Origin: Blasia pusilla
Taxonomy: Eukaryota > Marchantiophyta > Marchantiopsida > Blasiales
Direction of reading: 5' to 3'
Length of the DNA stretch: 64,000 nucleotides
Assembly: GCA_050084515.1 (NCBI GenBank)
Contig: CM114275.1
Span: 9,920,001 to 9,984,000 of the forward strand
The position numbers and the translations under genes are program-made. The notes beneath the pieces are model-generated. The model was not told where the DNA came from. It saw only the letters and a program-made list of their open reading frames with translations, and searched no databases. This document shows, piece by piece, positions 1-9,636 of the stretch; positions within the stretch are counted from its first letter, which is position 1; the number at the start of each line of letters is the position of its first letter.

Positions 1-756
1 CAATCCAAGACCGCACCTCATGAACACTCGCCATCATCCGGGTCCGAGTGTCACCCAACAATGGAACATTCTCCAGAATGTAAGCTAGACCACGTGCCTG
101 ATGAACCTGAAGATGTCGTAACACCCGTAACATCTCCCAAAACAATCGAGACCTAGGGTCATGTAATCCCTCACCGACCGACCAAAGACGTGTATGACCA
201 CGACATGGCCATCCAAAGCAATCACCAAATCCACAGGACCAACCCTCTCAAGGTCCTGCGCCCCCAACAATGCAATGTGTGATGGTAAAGCACGCTGGTA
301 CCCACGAATAGTTGATGGCTACAACAACTCAGGGTATCTCCGCATCAACTGACCAATATGTCGAGATGAGACTCTCTGGGCCGTCTCATCTCGCTCCACA
401 TACACGTATCTCCGATAGGAATACCGGCCTGCAACATCGCACCAAACGGTGCTAATCCCACCAAAGAGATCTAACACACAAATACCCTCGGCGGATATTT
501 CCATACAATGGGTGTAGTATCCAAAGGGGATAACCCAATGGACAGAAGTAGGAGTCCGCCGTGGGGCCTCCTCTTCCTCGTGAGATCTCTTGACCTCACA
601 CCAAGCCTCCTGCACTAGGCGATCGCCTCTGCCGTAGTGCACCGCCTGAACTCCAAAGTGGCACATCCAACGATGAGGATGCCCTGCTGCAAAAATAGGG
701 ACCTCCTCTACCTCCTCATGCGCAGGAGAATCCATAGCGTAAACATTACCCTCCAA
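1..756 (-). pseudogene. DNMT3-like C5 cytosine methyltransferase, N-terminal half, frameshifted (copy A)
   Basis: The family transfers a methyl group from S-adenosylmethionine to cytosine C5. Read on the minus strand, the frame from 756 carries motif I (VLDLFGGIST) near residue 95, then VERDE, the acidic motif II position that contacts the SAM ribose. A phrase GAQDLERVG...DLVIA leads to motif IV. The proline-cysteine motif GWPC is present near 205-215, but one frame away from DLVIA, so a small indel has broken the gene. Further on, LENV (motif VI) and a GDTRTR phrase reach the window edge. Copies B and C give the uninterrupted versions. The first about 60 residues have no recognised domain and correspond to the protease-methyltransferase linker. 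Its place between protease and RT makes it part of a retroelement polyprotein, not a host gene. Confidence 0.85.
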
Positions 757-889
757 AAAGTCTCGGCCAATTGACTACTCCACTAAAACCACCCACAGAT
801 GCTAACATTTGTTGGGGAAGACCCTCCTGGTCGAGCCCTAGAAATAAATCTCACAGAACTTGGCTCATACGTCCATCCCGGACTGCCAA

Positions 890-1620
890 CCTGGTCTATA
901 AGACGCTGTCTCACCCAAGAATCCATCCGAAAACCCATCGGGTACACATCGCTCCTCCAACTAGTACATCATACGACTCGGTGATGTGACTACCGCAGAT
1001 ACTCCCAATCGGGAGCTATCGGTCGCATGATCTGGTCTCAATCATGCAGAAAACTTCTCCGTGTCATGAATTGAGACCTATCATTGGCTCCTCCAAGTGA
1101 TGTTTGAATCTGGAATGGGCAAGGTGAAGCTCGACCTCGAATACCCAAACCAATACATGCCGCCTTTCCCAACATCAAGGTTGGGCACCGAGTCTAACAA
1201 GACTCTATCTGGTCTATACACACTGCCCTATAGGACTCACCAATCGGAAGATCCCACTCCGGTTGTCCAACATACATACACCAAGTGTAAGCCTCTCACG
1301 ATCAATGGTGGCGGGTGGTAATGCATCCATCTTCGCCATCGCCGCCGCCAAGTAGCACGCTTTGCTATTCAATGCTACTCATGACATAGAGGGTCGCTCC
1401 ACCGCAACACCCTCATCCACCTCAACACGTGTAGCAAGAACACCCCACGTTCACACAACGTGGTCGCTAATCGAAATACAGGAGCTAAGTCAACTCCTAA
1501 AGCCATCGCCTCGTGGCGAAAACAATGGGGATCCCAAACAAGTTGCCATCCGCAATATTGCATTGATCTTTGCACCCGTGTCTACTACACGCGATGTAGA
1601 TGCCTCGGTCCCCCCATCGG
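890..1620 (-). pseudogene. Retropepsin-like aspartic protease remnant (copy A)
   Basis: On the minus strand this stretch aligns by eye with the copy C protease. LCERG lies near 1450-1460, a VLLDS phrase near 1190-1210 sits where copy C has the active-site DSGA, and ESYDVLVGGA lies near 950-985 where copy C has ESYDVWVGGA. The glycine of the catalytic triad is gone and the frame is broken several times. The family cleaves the Gag-Pol polyprotein as a dimer. The identification rests on comparison with copies B and C. Confidence 0.6.
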
Positions 1621-1828
1621 CTCAATAGGCGCGAGGAACCATGGATGGAGTCCTAAGCACCTCAAACAACAAGAATGATGGGAAGCCTAGCTCGCCTCCC
1701 ACCTCACCCCTCCGTGGGTCCAACTCACAAGAGCACCACGTGGCTCGACGCTCGAGTGGTTCCTCAGAATCGAATCTACTGGTGATGCCTCAACTTGTCT
1801 TTGCACTCGCCATATAAGAGAGATCATC

Positions 1829-1900
1829 CCTCCATAAGAGGTGGAAGCCCCCGCTCCCGATCAGATCAGGTTCGGGAGCAGGGCTCACCTCTTATGGAGG
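1829..1900. repeat. Strong hairpin at the gag-protease junction of copy A
   Basis: A 15-base arm (1829-1843, CCTCCATAAGAGGTG) pairs perfectly with 1886-1900. Inside it, 1853-1860 pairs with 1872-1879 around a short loop. The unit CCTCCATAAGAGGTGG recurs at 1925-1940, inside the end of gag. The position just past the gag reading frame invites the idea of a recoding or dimerisation signal, but copies B and C show no equivalent. Confidence 0.75.
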
Positions 1901-1918
1901 ATCAGGTTCGGGAACCGA

Positions 1919-3388
1919 TCATCCCCTCCATAAGAGGTGGATACCAGTCATAGTAGCCAACTTCTGCTCCAACTGCTCAATCCTGGCAGCCATAGCTGAC
2001 TCTGTCGTAGTGATAGGGGTAGCCACCGTAGGCTCTCCAACCACTGGTCCACCTCTACCACCCCTACCACCTCTACCACCTCGGCCTCTCGGAGCTACTC
2101 TTCCACGGCCACGGCCTGATCTCAACTCTGGATGAAGATCAAAGCAACGCTCTCGAGGATGACCTAGTCTCCCGCAATGCTCACACTGAGTTGGGGCCGA
2201 CTGAGGCCCATCCTCCAAAGTCCGTCTCCCATCCTCTTGGGGACAAAACTTCCTAACATGATCATCTCCACATGTCCAACATGACTGTCCTTGCTGCGGG
2301 GCAGCAAATGAAGGCAATGGTCTCTGCACAAATGTCCCTCTAGGACTTGACTGAGGTCGCGTGTACCCCCCACGACTCCCACTACTACTACCACCACCAC
2401 TACTACGAGACTGTGAGGTGGGCGGCTGAACCCGAGAAGTAGTAGTTGTATCCCTACTGAATGCGGATGTCACCACTATCTCCTTCACCATGTTAAGCTC
2501 AATCTTCTCAGATAAAGCAAACACATGGGTCAATGTGGGTGAATCATCACTCATAAGAGTAGCATCACGTACCCTACGGCGCAAATCTCTGTCCAAGATC
2601 CCGTACCAAAACTGGATTGCCTCATCCTCAATCACACCCTGGGTATCTGAAATCAAGCGTCGCATACGAGTGTATGCCTCACGAAGACTCTCACGAGTCT
2701 TTCGCTCAAAGTCCTGAAGATTCCTCAACTTCTCCGTCTTCACTCCCTGATAGTTCTTCTTCAACCTCTTGAAGAACTCTGCAACCGGGCTGAACGATGG
2801 TGGGGCACTAGTACCTCCACTAGTACCCCCACTAGTATCTCCACTGGTACCCCCACTCCGGCTCGTACTCGTACCACTCAACGTTGGGCTGGCTGGCATA
2901 GTAGGAGCACTACTACCATGGGTGATAGACACATAGCCTGGAGACCAATATTGTCTCCATGCCTCAATCTCAGCAACATGGTCCTTCCTAAACTCATGGT
3001 AATCATCCATGGGTGGTCCTTCCAAGTGCTGAAACAACCCCTTCCAAGCCAAGAAGGGTGTAAACAACGTGTCGTTCCGCAACATCTGCATATCACACCA
3101 CGTATCAAACTCTTGCATGAAGTCCTCCAACTCAATGGTGCCCACTGCACCCGAGTATCATCGTGGGCCCTTCATGGCCCCATATCCACCGTCCATGTCC
3201 CAAATCAATGGAGCTGCAACACTCGATAACAACGTAGAAGACTCGGTGTTTGGAACACCCTGGTCCTCCTCTTCATCAACCGTCGGAAGTGGAAAAGGTA
3301 GCCGATACCTAAATCCACTACGTGTGAAACCACCACTGTCCGCACCACGGTCCCCAACCAGACCACCCGACAGCTCCGTGATGACCAA
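1919..3388 (-). pseudogene. Gag polyprotein (capsid plus nucleocapsid), one in-frame stop (copy A)
   Basis: Gag forms the virus-like particle and packages element RNA. The minus-strand frame from 3388 to 1919 is open except for a TGA at 3158-3160 where copy B has an arginine codon in the same phrase, so CGA to TGA is likely. Downstream come the capsid-like blocks FQHLEGPPMDDYHEF and an SLREAYTRMRR helix. A first zinc knuckle (CWTCGDDH...C) has slightly short spacing. A second is canonical (CEHCGRLGHPRERC, C-x2-C-x4-H-x4-C). An RGG/GRG-rich basic tail follows, then a short heptad-like MAARIEQLEQ segment. Ser/Gly/Thr repeats separate the two capsid blocks. The real start is uncertain: 3388 is the furthest upstream methionine in frame, and copy B supports the same N-terminal region. 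Confidence 0.85.
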
Positions 3389-3579
3389 CGCCGATGCCGC
3401 ACCACCACCAAATTACCCAAGTGACGTCGATGTCGCTCTACTATTGTAGCTCTACTAGCTATGGGTGTAGGCAATCTAACTTCTCATCACCACAAGAAGT
3501 CTCCCACAGTCTACTGGTCATCACTCCAGCCTCACTATCAGTAGCACACAGAGTAACACTACTGGGAAATCAGCGTCAA

Positions 3580-3597
3580 CCCTAACAATGGGCGCCA
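3580..3597 (-). promoter_or_regulatory. Candidate primer-binding site, copy A
   Basis: The minus strand reads TGGCGCCCATTGTTAGG. TGGCGCC is a common start of LTR-retrotransposon primer-binding sites, complementary to the 3' CCA end of a tRNA. It lies about 190 bases upstream of the gag frame. I could not find an LTR ending in CA immediately before it, so this is a candidate only. Confidence 0.5.
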
Positions 3598-3599
3598 AG

Positions 3600-5140
3600 C
3601 AAGAAGCACGATGGAGGGGATCGGATACGTGAAGTCCAACGACAACCCTCCAACCGCAAATGGAAATCAAGGTAACACAATCCACCAAACGTGGTGCCCT
3701 CTGAATCCACAAAATCCACCACACAATTCTAACGCAATAGCTACTCCGCGCTGGTCGATGACGTGCTAGTTTAACGCGCAAAGACCTGAAAATATCACTG
3801 CATGGAGAGGCTACACTGTACTATGCGCTAGAGGTACATCAACCAAAAACCTGAGATGCATAAAGCGCCTAACACATCTCGAACAAAGACCAAATGAGCT
3901 ACAACAGTCTGTACACTGGCATAGTTAAGAACTCGGCAGTTAAGCGTGCTCCAGCCAGAATAGCCCAAAGATGGGTGACCAGTTATGCAAAACTCAAATC
4001 CCAAATCTTGCAAAAATTGCCTCACGCTCAAGCAAGCAAGCTTGCTTGCTTGCTCCTTGCTCCTTACTCCGCCTCTCACGCCCACTCGCCCCGAGCTACC
4101 ACGAGTTGCCTCGAAGCCTCGAAATGCTCGAGACATGCCCCGTTCGCCACGCTTCGCCATGCTTCGCTATGGAGAGAGGTGCAACCAGGGCGCCCCTAAT
4201 GGGATAGACGTCTCCAAAAATGAACGAGTCACCAACCAACCAGCCCCTCCGATCCGCTGTCCACCATAGCCAGACCTCGAGCTAGTCCTCAAAATTTCGA
4301 TCAGAAATTACTTCACAAATACATGACCGAAATCAAATCTGTTTCGATCAGAATTCAATTGACCACCATAGCTATCTCTCCACAGAAAATCAGCTACAAC
4401 CGAGCTCTGTACTCCGAGCTAAAAATCAAACAAACTTGCTGTCCATACACCTCCAGAATCGCAAATCCGACAGCGCTTCCGCCAAGTTTCATGCACGCAG
4501 AAATCCGCAACGCTCCACACACTCGAGCAGATAGATTCACATGAGATCACAATATGAGTAGCAACAGGAACCTCTCACCCGATCTGGATGAACTTCAACA
4601 CAGCTTCCGCACTCCAAGCTCTCCACATCAGAAAACTGTCGAACACGACCAGAATCTTCAATGCTTGATAACTTCCAACTCCCTTGACGAAACCGGCGAT
4701 CTCTGGTAGCGTTGGAAAACTCTCAAAAAGGCGCTTCTTTCCCAACCAACCGCGCACCAGATTCACACCTCCAACATAGGCCACAAGCCACAAACATCCA
4801 CGGCTGAGTACACAATCAGCCCTAACCAGATCCTACTGATCTATAATCGAAGCTACGATCGATCTACGTCAATTCTTTGAGTGAAATCCGTGAAAGACCT
4901 AGTGTCATAAAACACGTTTACAATCACATACAATCGAGCCAAACCCACTCCACGATGGGAGAATCTAGGTCGAAGCTTGCGAGAAACACCATAGCCAAGA
5001 GCTCTACTCACTACCAAGGCTAACTCCCAACGCAACAGGCTCAACTCAAAGAACTGACTGTTCTTTGAGGGCAAGCCACCTTATATCCTCCAACCTAAGA
5101 GCGGGCCCTACTAGGAAAGTCACCCCAAGTGAGTAACCCC
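3600..5140 (-). other. Probable 5' LTR side of copy A; no gene
   Basis: No convincing coding sequence is present. By position it should contain the LTR upstream of the primer-binding site. On the minus strand a TATA-like GGATATAA lies at 5081-5088, and a purine-rich GGGTTGGGGG run lies near 5130-5140. A perfect 24-base palindrome built of CAAG/CTTG units lies at 4029-4052. GCTTCGC words near 4145-4170 resemble those in the 16780-18083 LTR. Exact LTR ends were not found. Confidence 0.4.
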
Positions 5141-5442
5141 CAACCCTATGTATGGAACCACATCTCTACCAAGCCACTACGGTCCTACATAAGGAATGGC
5201 CTCTACCAGCACACCATACTCTACGACTTAATCCGTATGGTCATGACAATTGCCATCAAGAACAGAGAGTTCACACAATAGATGAAATACCAATCTGCCA
5301 AATTTTAGAGAATACTCTGGAATACACAGAACAACATTCCACTCCAAGATCTACAAATCTGGACCACATATGGTACCCAACTTTACCACTCCAACACTGC
5401 TGCTCCAACTGAGCCCTGGCCGAATGGGATTCGGGATCTACC

Positions 5443-6658
5443 GGACCTCTTCACTAGTGAAGATGTAATATCAAGCCTAAGAAAGCTACATAACAACCCA
5501 GAGGATGACCTCGGGTGTCAGGCTCAGATGTTCAAATTTGCTAGTGAGGCAATTGGCCCAATCCTCACCAGAATGTTCAATACTGCAATTCAACAGGGCT
5601 TTCCATCACAATGGCAAATGAATACGATCCACCGACTCTTCAACGTTGGAGACCCAATGATACCATCCAACTATATAATGATCATTGTGAGGGAGCTCAC
5701 AATGATCGTTATATAGTTGGATGGTATCATTGGGCCAAGTTGTACGGGATATTGCTGGAAAGGAAAATCAGCGACTGGTCTGGTGCAAACTAGAGGACAA
5801 GCAAGTTTCTGACACTCAGATAGCACCCTGGATCACCTTCTCACACTCGAGTACTGATTGTAGAAACTTCCAAGCCGAGAATTGGTCACAAGCCGGGTAA
5901 ATTGTTCTGCTGTTTTGTAGACTTTAAGAAGGCATTTGACACAATTCCAAGGGCACTTCTTTGGAAATGACTTGAAGAGTTGGGTATCCCACCACTACAA
6001 CTTAGAGCAATCAAGGTCTTATATACTCAGGTGTTAGTACAGATTGCCACTAAGAGGGGGAGATCTAGAACTTTATCCTCCAACACCAGAGTCAAACAAG
6101 GATGCCCCCTATTACCTGCATTGTTTGGGCTCTACATTGACGAACTTGAAGATGTGCTCTCTAGAGTGAATGGAGCTCCACCAGAGCTAGCACACTGCCT
6201 CATCCCCATACTGTTGTATGCAGATTATATACTTCTGACTCCAACTTTACCTAAATGCACTATCAAGCTTCTCCAACAAATCGGGCATGGAAGTCAACTT
6301 GCTGAAAACGAAGATAATTATCTTTGGATCACAGCTCCCTACGGCGCAACGGTCACACACTTTCACCTTCAGCCACGGATTGAGAAGGGAGACTAGTGAG
6401 ATTGTGGGTGAGTACATATACATGGGGGTGGAACTCAAACCCAAAAACCAATGGAGAACCAATGGGAGTTGCAACAAGATCATTGCAGGCTTGAGGGGTC
6501 TACACATGTTGCAATCCAATTGCAAAAGAATGGAACTCACGCATATTCCACAAAAACTCCATCTCTTCAAAGCTCAGGTGATCCCAGCCACACTCTATAC
6601 ATGTGAGGTATGGGGCCCCAGCCCCAAGGCTTGGCCCCAGGGCCTTGAGGTCCCCTAG
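5443..6658 (+). pseudogene. LINE-1 reverse transcriptase, degenerate
   Basis: RT copies element RNA into DNA at the target site. A phrase from 5449 (FTSEDVISSLRKLHNN, then FPSQWQ) matches the region before the palm. After the hairpin, palm motif A reads CFVDFKKAFDTIPR near 5910-5950 and keeps its aspartate. An in-frame TGA at 5968-5970 follows, where WK-R-LEELGI is expected (CGA to TGA). From 5980 the frame continues through VKQGCPLLPALFGLYIDELE, the motif B region. The catalytic box reads YADY instead of YADD near 6215-6230, so one catalytic aspartate is lost. From 6287 a shifted frame carries a thumb-like region. The protein is inactive as it stands. Confidence 0.85.
5653..5734. repeat. Near-perfect inverted duplication inside the LINE-1 RT
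   Basis: The left arm 5653-5691 and right arm 5696-5734 are 39 bases each and differ at one position. The spacer is four bases. The arms replace the part of the RT where the next conserved block should follow, so this is an inverted duplication of RT sequence rather than an independent insertion. A transcript would fold into a long stem. Confidence 0.95.
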
Positions 6659-6667
6659 AAACTCTTC

Positions 6668-7447
6668 ATGCGTTGGAGTTTGGGCATTAGGAAAACCACT
6701 CCCCACGACATTCTACTGGATGAGTTTGGGGAGGTACCAATAGAGATCCATGCTATTAAAAATCTGATCACATTTCTCCAACATCTCGAGGATTTCTATG
6801 AGGACGATCCCAATCATCCATCCGCCAGGGCCTATGTGGTTTCAAAAAGTAGTGCCACCCTTGGGGCTAAAAACTGGTACTATGATTGCAAGGAGTGGCT
6901 CTTGAAATGGGGAATCTCCATTGACGACTTGCCTACGGCCACCCACCAGGACTTTGTTGAAAAATTACACAGCAATTACATTGCCATCAACTGGGGCCAA
7001 CACTAGCGTCTCTAGGAAAGCAAGGGGCATACATCTCACAAAAATGGTGAAAGAATGAGGCGCTACCACACCCTCATGAACACCTGTAGATCCATGCAGC
7101 AAGCCTCTTACATCTATGCCCCCATTCCCACTATGTTACGTCATACATTAGCGAGATTCACATGTGGCTCTACTAACCTTGAGATTGAGAAAGGAAATTT
7201 CTCAATGAAGAAAAGGGAGGACAGATTATGTAGATTTTGCAACTTGGGGCTTATTGATGATGAACATCATTACCTCTTCGACTGCACCTTTCACAGTCAC
7301 ATTAGGCTTGACTTCCCGGATCTCTTTGATCACCGGGCTCCAAAATTCCCTGCATTCATGGCTAGGAAAAATCAGATTCAGATTGCTAAATTCTTGCATA
7401 GTTGTGTGAAGACTAGGGACACTCACCTGGCTCAAAGGACCTCTTAG
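6668..7447 (+). pseudogene. LINE-1 ORF2 C-terminal region with a zinc-binding motif
   Basis: The frames 6668-7006 and 7055-7447 continue the LINE protein after the RT. The second carries a C-terminal zinc motif (LCRFCN...DDEHHYLFDC, C-x2-C then H and C) typical of the region after the RT in many LINE proteins, where it helps bind template RNA. The frame is shifted between the two parts, near 7007-7054. The same block recurs at about 58680, 59240, 59690 and 63480, which helps delimit later fragments. The stop is at 7445-7447, just before the 3' UTR. Confidence 0.75.
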
Positions 7448-7594
7448 GCCCTTGCTGGTGCTTGATCTCTCTGCAAAATTGTTGTTAAGTCTCAAAACTA
7501 AGTCCCATGGCCCTGTGGGGTCCCCGTGGACAATAAATCTCTTCATTCATTCTACCAATATTCGTCGCTCTCTCCTAAAAGGTATAATAATTTT

Positions 7595-7860
7595 CGTGCG
7601 CACACATATTGCTACACAACATACATCATTGTTATCAAATACAAACATAAACATACAAGACACCATGCTCATTCATGGTGTCCAACATCCAGACGATTGT
7701 GTACCAAAATATCTCCAATTTTCCCCTTATCCTCTAATTCCATATAACTATCTATCCCTACCTACCTTGACACCAAGGTTGCATATGGACAAAGTCTATA
7801 TCCGAGGATATGTCCATGTTTGTGGACTTATGTGAGTCCTATGACTGGCATTATCTTGTG
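7595..7860 (-). mobile_element. 3'-terminal remnant of the methyltransferase-gypsy family
   Basis: 7595-7719 matches, on the minus strand, the roughly 128-base terminal block of copies C and D (start TTGGAGATATTTTGG, end GCGCACGA). It then continues for about 140 bases into what resembles the extreme 3' internal end of copy C (the phrase CTATCCCTACCTACC occurs in both). No coding domain is left. The match ends at the LINE-1 3' UTR on the left. Confidence 0.7.
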
Positions 7861-7869
7861 TCCAAAATT

Positions 7870-9037
7870 TAAGATGAAGACCATAAATTTGAACACGATG
7901 TACTCGATATATACCCTCTTTCCTTAGACACTGGTAGCGTGCGGGTCCCAAAACATGATGATCTATTTTTTAGGTCATAACATGGTCATAACTTCATTTT
8001 CTTTGAAACTTTGTAAGTAGCTTAGACACGTGTGGATAATAAGGTGGTCGAAATTTCAAATGATTTTGACTTATAAGAACTCAATGAGAAATGGGCACAC
8101 CCTTCAATGCTAAAAGGTTTAATCGCGTAGGTCCCAAAAAACTTACATACTTTTGGACTTTTGGTCACAATTCCATTTTCATTGAAATTTTGCATGATGC
8201 CTATATAAAATTAAAGGATGAAGTGTCCAAAATTTCCGGTCAAATGAAGTCTTTGAACAAGATGAAAAATAGAGAAAACTTTGCTAAGATGTTCATGCGA
8301 TGGATTTCCTGAAGGAAATGAGGGGATGCCACGCTAAATTCATGCCATGGCCAAAGAAATTTGAAATATAATTAGGTGAAAATATTAAAATAAGCATGGG
8401 GGACATATGGCAACCTTGTGTTGGTTAGAAGTAACTTGCATCATCCTATGGGGATATTCATACTAAAGCTGGGTGTTAAAATAATGGTAGAGATGGAGGG
8501 TAAGGTGTTAAATCAGCCTTCTAGAAAACCTAAGTTAACATGCCACTCACTAGTTTCAAGATCTGGAGATGTTAGGTTTCGCATGAAAGGTCGGACCCTT
8601 CAAAATGTGTATTTGTCATGAGTGAACTATCCAAAAACCTTCCTTGATTACCGCCCCTACTAGTGGCACATAATATCTGCATTTATCTCTCAGGGTGACA
8701 CGTCGTCTTAGGGTGCAGAGACCATGCATGCAACTGATATGATGTCCACACACTGCCAAAATGGCTGCAATCGTCGGATTAGGGCATGGCTCGATATGGG
8801 GTGCAAACATCTTTCTTTCTTCTTTCTTTTTCCTCTTTATTCCCTATGCATTTCCATGTCCGCGTGCCTGTGGGATCGAGCCATCATCAATTGCATTTAT
8901 GACCATGGGATTTCTCTTATGCGACGCATGACAATCCAACGTAATTTCCTCCTTCTCACAATCGAAAACCAATTTTGGCGACCACCATCCATGCGAATTC
9001 AATGAATTTCTTGTTGGCGTACTAGGTGTTGAGAAAT
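7870..9037. other. No gene seen; AT-rich unannotated stretch
   Basis: Two diverged tandem copies of a roughly 180-base unit are visible at about 7930-8100 and 8110-8290, sharing GGTCCCAAAA, GGTCATAAC or GGTCACAATTCC, and ATTTTC[A/T]TTGAAA. The open frames are short and match nothing recognised. Confidence 0.5.
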
Positions 9038-9636
9038 ATGAAGCAATCGATGGAGCTCATCCAATTTTTTGCCCAGTATCAAGTATTGAGTTTTTTCGCG
9101 CAACTCTATGTATTTTTTTTTCGTCCAGAAAGAAAGTTGCGTGATCCAAGAGGCATCAACCTTCCGGTGTTTGTTTCTCTTCTTGCAACTCCAATTGTAT
9201 CCTAGATGAGCTTTTCATTTTATTTTACTGAATACGTGCTATCATGTGAGCGTATTTTGCTTTCGTAAAAACACAGGTCAGCACCAACCGGTTCCAGTGT
9301 CCTTGTAGCTGTGCCATCTAGATGATGTGGCCACTAAGTGCCTTGCCCTTCTCGATCTCTCTTCTTGCTACAAGGACATTGGAACCGGTTAGCGCTGACC
9401 TCTATTTTTGCGAAAGCACAATACGGTCACATAAATTACATATTCAGTAAAATAAAATGAAAATCTCATATGGGATACAATCGGAGCTGCAAGAAGAGAA
9501 ACAAACACCGGAAGGTTGATGCCTCTAGGGTCACGCAACTTCTTTCCGGACGAAAAAAAATACACAGAGTTGCGCGAAAAACTCAATACCTGATACTGTG
9601 CAAAAATTTGGATGAGCTTCATCGATTTCTTCATTA
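9038..9636. mobile_element. Foldback (hairpin) element with arms of about 270 bases
   Basis: The left arm 9038-9309 and right arm 9367-9636 are inverted copies. The outer ends pair (GAAGCAATCGATGGAGCTCATCC with a close inverse) and so do the inner ends (GGTTCCAGTGTCCTTGTAGC with its close inverse). A central loop of 57 bases separates them. The arms differ by scattered substitutions and small indels. No transposase is inside. It looks like a foldback or MITE-type element, or a hairpin small-RNA precursor. The target duplication was not resolved. Confidence 0.9.

Larger units (their letters stand above)
1..3600 (-). mobile_element. Methyltransferase-bearing Ty3/gypsy retrotransposon, copy A (5' half)
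   Basis: Read on the minus strand, a primer-binding-site candidate (3580-3597) is followed by gag (3388-1919), a decayed protease (about 1620-890) and the first part of a C5 cytosine methyltransferase (756-1). The window edge cuts the element inside the methyltransferase, so RT, RNase H and integrase are not visible. The order matches copies B and C, which share the gag block around FQHLEGP and the LDLFGGIST methyltransferase motif. The copy is dead: gag has an in-frame stop, the protease has lost its DSG triad, and the methyltransferase is frameshifted. Confidence 0.88.
5140..7580 (+). mobile_element. Non-LTR retrotransposon LINE-1, 5'-truncated and decayed
   Basis: A plus-strand LINE whose RT, connection region and C-terminal zinc-binding region can be followed through several frames from about 5443 to 7447, with a 3' UTR to about 7580. 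There is no endonuclease domain, so it is 5'-truncated or its 5' part is unrecognisable. The 3' UTR phrase (CCATGG near 7503, then GTGGACAATAAAT) recurs at about 58070, 58200, 59530 and 59960. This shows that several truncated copies of the family lie in the window. An unusual inverted duplication at 5653-5734 interrupts the RT. Confidence 0.85.

Noticed and set aside
4029-4052. 24-bp perfect palindrome as an origin or operator
   Set aside because: It is a simple CAAG/CTTG repeat within a probable LTR. No function can be supported.
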